The translations under genes were made by a program, and so were the position numbers. A stretch of 50,880 nucleotides of DNA. It comes from Flavobacteriales bacterium UBA1993. GTDB taxonomy: Bacteria > Bacteroidota > Bacteroidia > Flavobacteriales_G > Salibacteraceae. The DNA is taken from positions 1-50,880 of the forward strand of contig DDCZ01000002.1 of NCBI GenBank assembly GCA_002336485.1, written 5' to 3'. The notes under the pieces are model-generated. The model worked only from the letters and a program-made list of their open reading frames with translations, searched no databases and was not told the DNA's origin. This document shows positions 33,401 through 41,986 of this stretch, one piece after another. Position 1 is the stretch's first letter; every line of letters starts with the position of its first letter.

Positions 33401-36274
33401 TCGCTTATGCTCGGAGTGAATCAAGATCGTATAGAAACAGAGATAGCGTTAATAGCCAAGGTTAGCAAGGATTTGACTAAAGTGTTGGCCGACAGGGTGT
33501 CCATTGCGATAAATGTTTCATCAACATTGGTGCTTTCTGAATTGGAGACATTGAGGTTTGAGCCTTATAGCTTCGATAAAACTGAGAAACGTGCTCTTGC
33601 GAAAATCGATCAGTTGGAGTCAGAACAAATGGAGGCGGTCGAGTCCGAGTTGTTTTCGAAACTAATTAGGATAGGGATTAGGCCCGAATTTGAAGGTGAT
33701 TATGATGTCTTTGATTTAATGCGAGTCGTGATTGACAGCGGTTCTCTTCCTTCGTGGACCATGCTCTACAGACCTAAGGAGATTGAATTAGTTGTTTTCA
33801 CCTTGCACCAGTCGATACCAATCAAATCGAAACGGCTTCTCGAAACCTTACTACGGAAGAAGCAAGGTGCATTGAATCTCTTATCTCTTGTAGGCGTGGA
33901 GAGCTTCATAAATATTTCAAGGTTAATTTGGAACGACTCAATTTTAACCTTTGAGACGCTTGTTGATTCCTTGGTTGACATTCATGAAACGTTGGGCACG
34001 GAAGAGATTCTGAAATCATACTTCATGGAACAACTTATTCGTATGAATTGGCCGTTTAATTCCAGTCGGTTAGGTCGTTCTGCTCGATTAATTCTTGCCG
34101 GAGTTCCCACAACTTTTGGACTTTCTACAGACGAGTATGTAAAGGTGTTGACCTTAAAGAGTCTTGATCAATCCGATGAACTATCCTCAAAGGTTATTGC
34201 AGGATATTTAGAATCTCGAATTGCGAGTGCTCAAATGTCTTTTCCCGTTCGTGCTCAGCGAAACCTAGATTTACTGAAACATCTCGTGGTCGAAAACGAA
34301 GTGCCGTGGTGGGCCGATCACTCGAAAACATTGCCTCAGCAAATAGAAACACACATCAAGCAGTTCTCGTTGAAGTTGTTGAACGAGGACCCAAACCTTT
34401 GGGTGGCTGACCTACTAGCGTCAGGGCATGCTTTGGATGTGCTTAGCCGTTTAATTGAAGTTGCAAACCACCAGCAGTTCGATCGAATCGTACTTGCCAT
34501 TTCTCCAAACATGGGTGGATTCGTGGTGAGTTTCAATATGCTCTTGACACGCCTGTCTTTTGCCATATCTGAATCTCAATGGAGAGTTTTTGTTTTAGAG
34601 TATATGCTGAAAGTGAAAGACATAAGTGCAGGTCATTTTGTGCTTGACGCCACGGCTAGGATATCACAGGAGTTCTCAATTAATTATAAGAGATTGATCC
34701 AAGAGCTACAGGTTGAGTCCAAGGAAGCAGTACAAAGTGGTGAATTGCGCTTTCGTCCATTGGTGGATTTGTTGGATACTAGTTCTGACTACGAGGAGTC
34801 CGCTCTGAAGTTTAGTGAGGAAAAGAATGAAACCCGAAGCTTCGACTTGGTTTTGCGCTTCTATCTAATATATGGATCAATCCAAATTGGCACATATCCC
34901 AAACCTGAGAATTATATCGATTTCGTTCTGGAATTAAAGCGATCGTTTGTACAAGACGATTCCAAAACTCGAAGTATCATTCGTGAGGAATTAAAGGAAG
35001 GATTGGTTCGGTCCAGAATAGTCAGGTTTGAGAGCGACCATTTCATTCACGTACTGATTTCCATTTTGTTTCCTGCAGCCTCTGAATCAATCGTATCAAA
35101 GGGGAAATCGATGCAGCGCTTCGTCGCAGATTTGATAGGTGTCTCAAATGCCAAAGTGATTCATGATCTGTTTTACTCTACCATTTTTGAACAATCATTA
35201 AGCGCTCATTCTGAGTTGATAAGTGCAAATGACCTGCTGTTAAACTTTATAAAGAAGGCCAATGTGCGTTTCGAGCTGGAAGCGGTTGAGAAAGAGATTT
35301 CATTGGACATTTATGATATGAACGATTCGGTGAAAACCTTTGTGATTCAATCGTTATTTGGCTCTACCTCTAAACTTCGACTTGGGTCAATTGAGTCTAG
35401 CTCAACACCGGCTGATCAAGGTGAAGGTTTCGCGAAAAGCAGTAAGGTTAGCGAGAGGGAAACTCTTACGGGTGGAAGCCCGGAATCTGGGCAACAAGTA
35501 GATAAGGTGGGCAATGATCGGGCGGCAAAAGTTAGGGAGGGAGATTCAAAGCAAACGGCTAAGTCAAAAACAAAAGGAATTGAGCACGAGGAAGAGACGC
35601 TGGAGGATAACTACGAAGAAGAAACGGAACTGAAATCAGCAGGTCCGGAAGAGGAGAGACTAGCTGGGGTAGATGATGTACCAGAGCAAGTAATGCAATT
35701 TGAGTCCCCCGGAAACGTGGACGATGCGGAGCAGGAACTTGAAATGGATGATGTGCCCGACGTGGAACTTGATTTTGAAGTGAACTTGAAAAATGCTGGT
35801 TTGGTCATTGTTTGGCCATATCTAGCCCGATATTTCGAGATTCTAGAGATGCTGAAGGATGACAAGTTTAAATCCAAAAAAGCGGCGCGGCGCGCGGTAC
35901 AATTATTACAACATTTGGTGACTGGATCGGAATCTGCACCGGAGCATGAATTGTTGTTGAATAAGGTGCTGTGTGGGGTTAAAATTGCCACACCAATTCC
36001 GTTCGAGATCGAGTTAACTGACCAGGAACGTGAGGTTTCAGAGCAAATGTTGAAAGGCTTGCTGCAAAACTGGCCTCGTTTGAAAAACACATCTATTGAA
36101 GCCCTGCGAGAAGGATTTATAGTGCGCGATGGTAGGCTGATTGAAACGGATGAAGTTTGGCAGTTAAAGGTGGAGGATAAGACGCTTGATATATTGATGG
36201 ATGGGATGCCATGGTCCTTCGGGATCATTAAATTACCTTGGATGGATAAAAGATTAATGGTGGAATGGAGATAG
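30422..36274 (+). CDS. Contractile injection system tape measure protein (Afp14-like)
   Basis: A 1950-residue protein of the eCIS tape-measure family. The N-terminus (EHEINRLILEVENARGLSSR, then a FDRIELDLGEL strand) and the C-terminal ~160 residues (GLVIVWPYLARYFEILEMLK ... KKAARRAVQLLQHLVTG ... MPWSFGIIKLPWMDKRLM) are typical. The middle consists of helical-repeat-like segments. Residues ~1657-1789 are a highly charged, Ser/Gly/Glu-rich linker of probably disordered chain. Family members fill the tube lumen during assembly and set its length. The 3' end overlaps the ATPase gene by 10 bases. Confidence 0.9.
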   Translation: MAAEHEINRLILEVENARGLSSRDRLFELVQVVLEEYFSQFDIIGVDTVFDRIELDLGELDPENFETEFNVRLRLLLSQELKLFFDQNGIQAEIQSRSKLAIGELFDEYLRTGVNAQNDRSLSSVFSKLVSDDIVSLERILDSSESWPIIRQRLFDQIDFSSYESYWIKSKASTYLPIRRINQKILNDFSERAFLNYGFGGLQGVLKKFTYDFMFASDAMLAPIDAYIKLLQSQKSAFGNFAHRISISTEKYLQTLKGADVESREIEPFPSALNFAARRDRERILMTFLIEGRSPERIQINDIRNYLQGVQYNQLDEIAQRLVSGLSERVFLDGILRVHQVFSPVQLKFLYSALSAKLSGSNKKSVSLVSEFAALIDKAFGENVFSMSIQVYRGYYMQRRLGQSGSIQLVSEVSKYMSARKGKTPSEIVATVESRMQLFSGDTDNEIQKAIDGAKQALEEIDTMSHKNGQPNWSQLHVFIHFLETGLWILPTASPQETLSELLESEVSGIRSALSERVHDLVLWVRLIHQFSLDQVHVIFNSVFGLDPHYPSLTAALLIPQKAGEINVERALLEVFITTKARMLVDEQAMPLGNFHLEFARVLEPLTKKDVLSDRFEGVDFQHELSQWIHQPNQIPEAKDRRALLQRASKRIDVIHAWLNTPSVPMQTWRSVFSGLDKEVLIDLIDRLNQIVVIQELESFVDMISRAHFAKSLGEERLVYLLVGIAKGQGEALVSSAINDWKDFKTKNHSAAEKAETALKNSVQQKWLGSTTDDEALGAFLAQLERTLQSGQFRSSVEYESFQSFEGNLRRLVEIKEPRLLKYLEQTSGEKLIVFLSRLNHTTLSAMKITLDAKFKHTLFLDVVFSIHTDDLEERQIVDRVVLAYGLGSVQFHRVELFRFLNYHLPEVELPVIEGETDTQFDENIVLATIHYLKYGRLIDDRLTEANVELVLVWVLQFRRGVFLATIRRDASRKHILLSVFSAIKESKWGYAISLMLGVNQDRIETEIALIAKVSKDLTKVLADRVSIAINVSSTLVLSELETLRFEPYSFDKTEKRALAKIDQLESEQMEAVESELFSKLIRIGIRPEFEGDYDVFDLMRVVIDSGSLPSWTMLYRPKEIELVVFTLHQSIPIKSKRLLETLLRKKQGALNLLSLVGVESFINISRLIWNDSILTFETLVDSLVDIHETLGTEEILKSYFMEQLIRMNWPFNSSRLGRSARLILAGVPTTFGLSTDEYVKVLTLKSLDQSDELSSKVIAGYLESRIASAQMSFPVRAQRNLDLLKHLVVENEVPWWADHSKTLPQQIETHIKQFSLKLLNEDPNLWVADLLASGHALDVLSRLIEVANHQQFDRIVLAISPNMGGFVVSFNMLLTRLSFAISESQWRVFVLEYMLKVKDISAGHFVLDATARISQEFSINYKRLIQELQVESKEAVQSGELRFRPLVDLLDTSSDYEESALKFSEEKNETRSFDLVLRFYLIYGSIQIGTYPKPENYIDFVLELKRSFVQDDSKTRSIIREELKEGLVRSRIVRFESDHFIHVLISILFPAASESIVSKGKSMQRFVADLIGVSNAKVIHDLFYSTIFEQSLSAHSELISANDLLLNFIKKANVRFELEAVEKEISLDIYDMNDSVKTFVIQSLFGSTSKLRLGSIESSSTPADQGEGFAKSSKVSERETLTGGSPESGQQVDKVGNDRAAKVREGDSKQTAKSKTKGIEHEEETLEDNYEEETELKSAGPEEERLAGVDDVPEQVMQFESPGNVDDAEQELEMDDVPDVELDFEVNLKNAGLVIVWPYLARYFEILEMLKDDKFKSKKAARRAVQLLQHLVTGSESAPEHELLLNKVLCGVKIATPIPFEIELTDQEREVSEQMLKGLLQNWPRLKNTSIEALREGFIVRDGRLIETDEVWQLKVEDKTLDILMDGMPWSFGIIKLPWMDKRLMVEWR

Positions 36275-37599
36275 CTTTTAACAGCAGTATTGAGACATTG
36301 GACAAAGAGCTCGCGTGGCTCAACAGCGTCATTTCATATCGGTTTGCGGAGTACTTCAAGCATCCAGAACAAACGCCATTTCCGGAGGCTCCAAACCTCG
36401 AGGATGACCAGTCATATTATGCCGCGGCTATACGAAACTTGAATATCACGGATACATCAAGGTTGCTCATTTTAATTGCGCTGGCACCTCATCTGAGACC
36501 AGCAATATTTGATATGTTTTTCACTAAGAATGAACAGTTTGACCGAGTTTTCGCAGAATTTGGTGGTTTGAAAGGGGAGAAGCACAGTGGTTTTGTGCCC
36601 ACAGGAGAAACAGCGGCATTCATCATTGCTGGAGATAATTTAGAACGAAGGTTCGAGTTGCAACGCAGTTTTGATGAATCCCATGTTTTGTATCGCGAAA
36701 ACATTTTGTCGCTCGGGTTCACAAATGCCTACGAGCCAATGTGGGGTGGCGAACTCATTATTAGTCAAGAATTTCTTACGCACTTAACGCTAAACGAACC
36801 TTATAACCCGAGGTTTTCACCAAACTTTCCTGCTCATCACCTCGTCACTAAACTTGAGTGGGGCGACGCCATTTATGACGCTTCCGTATTAACGGAGATC
36901 GAGCATATTAGGTCTTGGATCCTGCATCAGGATGCGATTTTGAAAGATCAAAATCTAAGTAAGTATTTGAAATCTGGCTATCGCGTCCTTTTTTACGGCC
37001 CACCCGGAACTGGGAAGTCGATGACGGCGGCCTTGCTTGGTAAAAGTCATGGGCTGGATGTCTATCGCGTAGACCTTTCGTCTGTTGTTTCAAAATTCAT
37101 TGGAGAAACTGAGAAGAACCTAGCAAAGCTCTTTGATATTGCGGAAAACAAGAATTGGATCTTGTTTTTTGACGAGGCCGATGCACTCTTTTCGAAGCGG
37201 GTTTCTTCGCAAAGTAGCAACGACATGTTTGCGAATCAGCAAGTGGCCTATTTACTTCAACGGATTGAGGATTACAACGGCGTGGTCATTCTTGCCTCTA
37301 ACTTCAAGGACAATATCGACGACGCCTTTCTGCGCCGTTTTCAAAGCATAATCCTATTTCCAAAACCCACGGCCAACATTCGGCAAGAGCTTTGGAAGAA
37401 GTATTTCGCCCCATTTGACACGACTGGGGTCGATTTCGAGAGCATTGCCGCCGAATATGAAATCACCGGTGGAAGCATTCTCAATGTGCTGAGATACTGC
37501 TCCATTGTTTCTTCGCAGCGTGGCGATTCAAAGGTTCATGATTCTGATATCCTCAAGGGGATTAAGAAAGAGTTTTTGAAAGAAGGAATTACCCTTTAA
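36265..37599 (+). CDS. AAA+ ATPase of the injection system (Afp15-like)
   Basis: A 444-residue protein. Residues ~1-210 form the helical N-terminal domain of Afp15-type ATPases. The AAA+ core has Walker A at 245-252 (GPPGTGKS), Walker B ending D303-E304 (WILFFDEADALF), a sensor-1 type VILASNFKDNID and a paired-arginine finger region in AFLRRF. The ATPase is needed for assembly of Afp-type particles but is not part of the mature particle. It is the last gene of the locus; its stop is followed after one base by the stop of convergent mnmE. Confidence 0.93.
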   Translation: MEIAFNSSIETLDKELAWLNSVISYRFAEYFKHPEQTPFPEAPNLEDDQSYYAAAIRNLNITDTSRLLILIALAPHLRPAIFDMFFTKNEQFDRVFAEFGGLKGEKHSGFVPTGETAAFIIAGDNLERRFELQRSFDESHVLYRENILSLGFTNAYEPMWGGELIISQEFLTHLTLNEPYNPRFSPNFPAHHLVTKLEWGDAIYDASVLTEIEHIRSWILHQDAILKDQNLSKYLKSGYRVLFYGPPGTGKSMTAALLGKSHGLDVYRVDLSSVVSKFIGETEKNLAKLFDIAENKNWILFFDEADALFSKRVSSQSSNDMFANQQVAYLLQRIEDYNGVVILASNFKDNIDDAFLRRFQSIILFPKPTANIRQELWKKYFAPFDTTGVDFESIAAEYEITGGSILNVLRYCSIVSSQRGDSKVHDSDILKGIKKEFLKEGITL

Positions 37600-37600
37600 G

Positions 37601-38947
37601 TCACTTTCCGATACAGAACTTCCCAAATATGTTACCCAGTAGGTCCTCCGTTGAGATCTCACCCGTGATGCTTCCTAGGTGATGCAGCGCTTGGCGGATG
37701 TCAGAGGAAACTAAGTCGCCACTCATGCCAGAGTCAATGCCGTTCGTTGCGTCTATGAGAGCCGTGTCGGTGGCTTTTAGCGCTTGTAAGTGCCTGGTAT
37801 TGGTCACAACCGTATTGCTTGAGCTGGTCAGGCCATTATGCACAAACTCCACGAGCCGATGCCTAAGAACGTCTATTCCTTCGCCTGTCTTTGCCGAAAT
37901 AAATAGATCTGCCTTTCCAGCCTTAGCCGATTGATCGATCTTATTTCCAACCACCATAAAAGCCGTGGCGCTATTTACTTGAGTGCGAAGCAACTCAATC
38001 TCGGCCTCAACTTCACTCGAAGGGTCGTCCATCATATACATGTAGACCACAATCGAGGCGGTCTTCATCTTTTCCAAACTGCGCTTCACACCAATGGCTT
38101 CTATGGTGTCTTCCGTGTCGCGTAATCCTGCCGTGTCGATGAATCGAAAGCGGACGCCGTCAATAACAAATGTGTCTTCAACCGTGTCTCTTGTAGTTCC
38201 TGCGATCTCCGAAACAATGGCGCGGTCTTCATTTAACAACACATTGAGTAGGGTAGACTTTCCAACATTCGGCTTGCCAATAATGGCTACTGGAACCCCG
38301 CTCTTAATCGCATTCCCAAATCGAAACGAATCGATAAGCGAATGGATGAAGCCTTGAATTTTTTCAATCAAGGCCTTCAGCTGATCTCGATTGGCAAACT
38401 CCACATCTTCCTCGGCAAAGTCTAGTTCCAATTCAATAAGGCTTGCAAAGTTGATGAGTTCCTCGCGCAGTTTTGCAATCTCATTCGAGAACCCGCCGCG
38501 CATTTGATGCATGGCCAATCGGTGCTCGGCTTCAGACTCGGATGCGATTAAGTCGGCCACAGCTTCCGCTTGGCTCAGGTCCATTTTTCCGTTTAAGAAC
38601 GCACGTTTTGTGAAATCGCCTGGCTCAGCGATAGCCGCTCCAGAATCGATCAAGGCCTGCATGGCAGATTGCAACACATAGTTTGAGCCGTGAAACGATA
38701 TCTCCGCTAGATCTTCACCGGTGTAGGAGTGGGGTGCCTTGAAAATCGTGATCAACACCTCGTCGAGGACATTGTCGCCCACACGAAATCGGTGAAACAC
38801 GGCCTCGTTTGCGGCTTGAGCGTTCAGATTCTTTGCTGTATGCCCATCAACAACCTTTATCGCATCTGGTCCAGAAAGGCGGATCACCCCAATGGCGCCT
38901 TCGCCGTGCGGAGTGCTGATCGCAACAATGGTTGGTGGTTGATACAT
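37601..38947 (-). CDS. mnmE: tRNA uridine-5-carboxymethylaminomethyl(34) synthesis GTPase MnmE
   Basis: A 448-residue housekeeping GTPase that, with MnmG, adds carboxymethylaminomethyl groups to U34 of certain tRNAs. The N-terminal tetrahydrofolate-binding domain starts TIVAISTPHGEGAIGVIRLS. The inserted G domain carries GKPNVGKS (G1), AGTTRDT (G2), DTAG (G3) and NKID (G4). The essential C-terminal FCIGK motif, which supplies the catalytic cysteine, is intact at the very end. It is convergent to the injection-system operon with a single base between stops, and divergent from sucD. Confidence 0.97.
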   Translation of the reverse strand: MYQPPTIVAISTPHGEGAIGVIRLSGPDAIKVVDGHTAKNLNAQAANEAVFHRFRVGDNVLDEVLITIFKAPHSYTGEDLAEISFHGSNYVLQSAMQALIDSGAAIAEPGDFTKRAFLNGKMDLSQAEAVADLIASESEAEHRLAMHQMRGGFSNEIAKLREELINFASLIELELDFAEEDVEFANRDQLKALIEKIQGFIHSLIDSFRFGNAIKSGVPVAIIGKPNVGKSTLLNVLLNEDRAIVSEIAGTTRDTVEDTFVIDGVRFRFIDTAGLRDTEDTIEAIGVKRSLEKMKTASIVVYMYMMDDPSSEVEAEIELLRTQVNSATAFMVVGNKIDQSAKAGKADLFISAKTGEGIDVLRHRLVEFVHNGLTSSSNTVVTNTRHLQALKATDTALIDATNGIDSGMSGDLVSSDIRQALHHLGSITGEISTEDLLGNIFGKFCIGK

Positions 38948-39088
38948 TGGCGCAAATGTAGGTCGTCAGTGCGAATAGATTCTAGCAAGTTTCGGTGCAT
39001 TGTATTCTATATTCTGAACGAGGCAGTGGATTGCCGACGGCCCATTTCAATCTCAATTCCTTCGTGCCATACAAACCAATGAATTCTC

Positions 39089-39119
39089 TTTTCATTCAAC
39101 CTGTGAATGGCTATTTTCG
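39089..39119 (+). promoter_or_regulatory. Possible Bacteroidota promoter for sucD
   Basis: TTTT at 39089-39092 and TATTTTCG at 39112-39119 are spaced by 19 bases, resembling the Bacteroidota -33 (TTTG) and -7 (TAnnTTTG) elements with two mismatches. The sucD ATG lies 19 bases downstream of the -7 element, which would give a very short leader. The match is weak and based on pattern alone. Confidence 0.3.
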
Positions 39120-39137
39120 GCCCTCAATTCAAACCGC

Positions 39138-40019
39138 ATGAGTGTATTAGTAAATAAGGATTCAAAAGTCATCGTTCAGGGCTTTACAGGAAGCGAAGGA
39201 ACATTTCACGCAGAGCAAATGATTGCCTACGGAACCAACGTTGTTGGTGGTGTAACGCCAAATAAAGGTGGCCAAACTCATCTTGACAAGCCTGTGTTTA
39301 ACACTGTAGTGGATGCCGTGACTAAGACTGGCGCCAATGTCAGTATCATATTTGTGCCGCCAGCATTTGCTGCAGATGCCATTATGGAAGCGGCAGAAGG
39401 TGGAATCAAAGTAATCGTGTGTATCACAGAAGGAATTCCTGTGAATGACATGGTGAAAGTGAAAGAATACTTAAGCGACAAGGATTGCAGGCTCATCGGC
39501 CCTAACTGCCCAGGCGTTATCACACCAGGAGAAGCGAAGGTTGGTATCATGCCAGGTTTTGTATTCAAAAAAGGAAACATCGGCATTGTATCTAAATCAG
39601 GAACATTGACCTACGAAGCAGCCGACCAAGTTGTGAAGGCTGGAATGGGTGTCTCTACTGCCATCGGAATCGGCGGAGATCCAATCATTGGAACAACCAC
39701 TCAAGAGGCGGTTGAGCTCTTCATGAACGATCCAGAAACCGCTGGTATTGTTATGATCGGAGAAATTGGTGGAAACCTCGAAGCAAACGCTGCTCGATGG
39801 ATTCAGGCCGATGGAAACAGAAAGCCAGTAGTTGGGTTTATAGCAGGACAAACTGCTCCTAAAGGCCGTAGAATGGGTCATGCTGGAGCTATTGTAGGCG
39901 GGGCAGACGATACGGCTGCAGCCAAAATGAAAATCTTAAGAGAGTGTGGATTAAGCGTTGCTGATTCTCCAGCCGAGATCGGAAAGATCATGGCAGAGAT
40001 TATGGGCGTAACGGCTTAA
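39138..40019 (+). CDS. sucD: Succinate-CoA ligase (ADP-forming) subunit alpha
   Basis: A 293-residue alpha subunit of succinyl-CoA synthetase, which interconverts succinyl-CoA and succinate with ATP or GTP formation in the TCA cycle. The CoA-binding N-terminus (VIVQGFTGSEGTFHAEQM) and the CLIGPNCPGVITPGEAKVGI-type segment are present. The phosphorylated active-site histidine is H248 in GRRMGHAGAIV. The beta subunit gene sucC is not in this window, so the two are not adjacent. A strong terminator follows. Confidence 0.97.
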   Translation: MSVLVNKDSKVIVQGFTGSEGTFHAEQMIAYGTNVVGGVTPNKGGQTHLDKPVFNTVVDAVTKTGANVSIIFVPPAFAADAIMEAAEGGIKVIVCITEGIPVNDMVKVKEYLSDKDCRLIGPNCPGVITPGEAKVGIMPGFVFKKGNIGIVSKSGTLTYEAADQVVKAGMGVSTAIGIGGDPIIGTTTQEAVELFMNDPETAGIVMIGEIGGNLEANAARWIQADGNRKPVVGFIAGQTAPKGRRMGHAGAIVGGADDTAAAKMKILRECGLSVADSPAEIGKIMAEIMGVTA

Positions 40020-40038
40020 GTTCTACAACACAATATTT

Positions 40039-40067
40039 AAAAGCCGCTTCTTGGAGCGGCTTTTTTT
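40039..40067 (+). terminator. Rho-independent terminator after sucD
   Basis: A ten-pair stem (AAAAGCCGCT 40039-40048 with AGCGGCTTTT 40055-40064) has a six-base loop TCTTGG and runs into a seven-T tract at 40061-40067. On the minus strand the same stem is followed by TTTTAAATATT, so it can also stop the convergent porP/sprF transcript ending at 40079. Confidence 0.9.
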
Positions 40068-40078
40068 ATGCCTCGATT

Positions 40079-40996
40079 TTACATCAGCGCCAAATTCGAG
40101 AGGAATTGCTTTTTAGCTCGGTCCTTATACAACCAAACGCGCAGAGCAATTTCGTGTGAACCTGTCATTTGCGAGGCTAAAGGACTTGTAGTTAAATCAT
40201 AGCTGTAGGAGAGGCGAACGCGCTCTTTTAATTCCCCACCTAAGGCGAATCCCGCAAATCCATTTAGATCGTACTTTCCTCCAACATAGATCCATCTATA
40301 TTGCACATTACACGCCACAGTTAGAAGACTGAACCCCGCCTGTTGATGGTATGACACGCTTGGCGTTACTTTGATGTTTTCATATGTGAAGACCCTTCCC
40401 GCCAAGAAGGAGTAGGTGCGAGGCATCTTATTACTCGAGCCAGCAAAAAAAGATTGATTTGGTTGGTTTATGTCATGGACATGTGCAGCCAAAAAAGTCT
40501 CCTTGAAAATTATTCCCAAACCGGCTCCAACGCTTGCATTATAGATGGATGTTATCCCAGTTGGGATGGAAGGATCTGGTTGGTTGAATGTTAATTGAGT
40601 CCAATCGACGGTTTGATGGGTAATCTTTCCAGACAGAGCTGGCATGAATGTTATGCCATTTTTGGTGCTCAGTTTTGGTGAAAGGTTTAACTCCATGTTA
40701 TTTGTAACAATGAGGCCACCACTTCCAGCTCGATCATGCCCAAGGTTGATTCCGATTCCAGAATAGATTTTGTCAACGTAGCCATCAACGCAGGCGTTGT
40801 AGGTGTTGTAGTTGGCAGGTACTCCGGGCCACTGATTTCTGTATTGCAGGTTGGCTTGTAAACCGCCGTGCCATCCCGTAAATTCTGGGAAAAAATAGCT
40901 CGGTGTAGCCATGCGTTGCGAGAAATTGACCTTTGATTGTGTAAATCCGTTCAGCGCAATTGTAGTTGCAAATAGTATTGTCAGTGCCCTTTTCAT
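40079..40996 (-). CDS. Type IX secretion PorP/SprF-family outer membrane protein (copy 3)
   Basis: A 305-residue protein. The start at 40996 gives a signal peptide (MKRALTILFATTIALNGFTQ); an upstream in-frame ATG at 41038 would put 14 polar residues before it. The family features are an early FP-x-F-x-GWHGGLQ block, YRNQWPG, repeated barrel strands with glycine and aromatic residues, and YSYDLTTSPL near the end. PorP/SprF proteins form an outer-membrane barrel that partners T9SS core proteins or anchors exported adhesins such as SprB. Third in a tandem set of three minus-strand paralogues. Confidence 0.9.
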   Translation of the reverse strand: MKRALTILFATTIALNGFTQSKVNFSQRMATPSYFFPEFTGWHGGLQANLQYRNQWPGVPANYNTYNACVDGYVDKIYSGIGINLGHDRAGSGGLIVTNNMELNLSPKLSTKNGITFMPALSGKITHQTVDWTQLTFNQPDPSIPTGITSIYNASVGAGLGIIFKETFLAAHVHDINQPNQSFFAGSSNKMPRTYSFLAGRVFTYENIKVTPSVSYHQQAGFSLLTVACNVQYRWIYVGGKYDLNGFAGFALGGELKERVRLSYSYDLTTSPLASQMTGSHEIALRVWLYKDRAKKQFLSNLALM

Positions 40997-41039
40997 AATG
41001 GTGAATTTAGAATAAGTTGATATCTCATGACGATTCAAT

Positions 41040-41981
41040 TTATATCAACGGTAAATTGGATAGGAATTGATTGTCTGCTCGATCCTTAAACAACCAAACT
41101 CGAACCATAAATTCGTGCGATCCTATGTGCGTGAAACCCAAGCGAGACGTAGTAAAGTCATAGCCGTACGAGAAACGAACCCGATTGCTGATTTCGGCGC
41201 CCCCCGCGATACCAACACGATCGTCCCAAACGTAGTTCGCACCAAGATAGAATCCTTTATACTGCGCATTCATTCCAATGTTTAAAGTGTTGAACTCGCC
41301 CCAACGCATATAGGACATGCGCGGAGTAAATGTCCAATTGTTTGCCAAAAAATTCTTTCCTAAAAGAAGGGAGTAAGTGCGCGCTAAGCGATGCTCGTTG
41401 TTGGTAAAAAAGGACAGACTGGGCTGTGTAACATCGGCCACATTGGCAACGAGGAAGGCATCTTTATAAACTAAACCGAGGCCCGACCCCAGGCTCAATT
41501 TATTAACGTTGCTGTTTATGACTCCTCCTGTTGAGCTTTCATCAATGAGCCAGCGAGATAATCGATCGTTGAATGTTGTCTGGGCCCAATCTATGGAGAT
41601 TTGGAAATAGCCTACCGAGACAGAAGGCATGATGATCAACTCATTTTTAAGTCGAATTTTTGGTGACCAGTTTAAGTCGGCTTTGTTGATGTTTACGATT
41701 CCTGTTCCTATCCTATTATGTGCCAGGTTCAAGCCGAACCCAGATTTTAGTTTTTGGGCATATCCATCAACTCCTACGTTGTAGAATACATAAGTTGCTG
41801 GAATACCCGGCCACTGATTTCTGTAGTTTACAGTGTTTTGCAGCCCTCCATGCCAACCAGTTAGAGCAGGGAACATGTTAGTTGGTGAAGCCAGTTCTTG
41901 ATTAAAGGGCGTTCTCACCTGTGAATAACAAAGGGATGATAGAAGAAACAGAAACGTGAAGACGGTTGTTATTGTTTTCAT
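41040..41981 (-). CDS. Type IX secretion PorP/SprF-family outer membrane protein (copy 2)
   Basis: A 313-residue paralogue with a signal peptide (MKTITTVFTFLFLLSSLCYSQ). It repeats the same landmarks: FPALTGWHGGLQ, NYRNQWPG, GFGLNLAHNRIG, and the C-terminal YGYDFTTSRL...GSHEFMVRVWLFKDRAD. It is closest to copy 3; the C-terminal VRVWL/KDRA.NQFLSNL strings are shared. It begins 5 bases after the stop of copy 1, so the set is probably one transcript. Confidence 0.92.
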   Translation of the reverse strand: MKTITTVFTFLFLLSSLCYSQVRTPFNQELASPTNMFPALTGWHGGLQNTVNYRNQWPGIPATYVFYNVGVDGYAQKLKSGFGLNLAHNRIGTGIVNINKADLNWSPKIRLKNELIIMPSVSVGYFQISIDWAQTTFNDRLSRWLIDESSTGGVINSNVNKLSLGSGLGLVYKDAFLVANVADVTQPSLSFFTNNEHRLARTYSLLLGKNFLANNWTFTPRMSYMRWGEFNTLNIGMNAQYKGFYLGANYVWDDRVGIAGGAEISNRVRFSYGYDFTTSRLGFTHIGSHEFMVRVWLFKDRADNQFLSNLPLI

Positions 41982-41986
41982 AGTTG

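Noticed and set aside
35611..36228. A 205-codon open frame on the minus strand
   Set aside because: It lies wholly antisense to the conserved C-terminal region of the tape measure gene and is Ser-rich, as expected from reading Asp/Glu-rich codons backwards.
6242..37599. Prophage or type VI secretion system
   Set aside because: No capsid, portal, terminase, integrase, TssJLM or ClpV-type genes; DUF4255, DUF5908, Afp14-like and Afp15-like proteins point to an eCIS.
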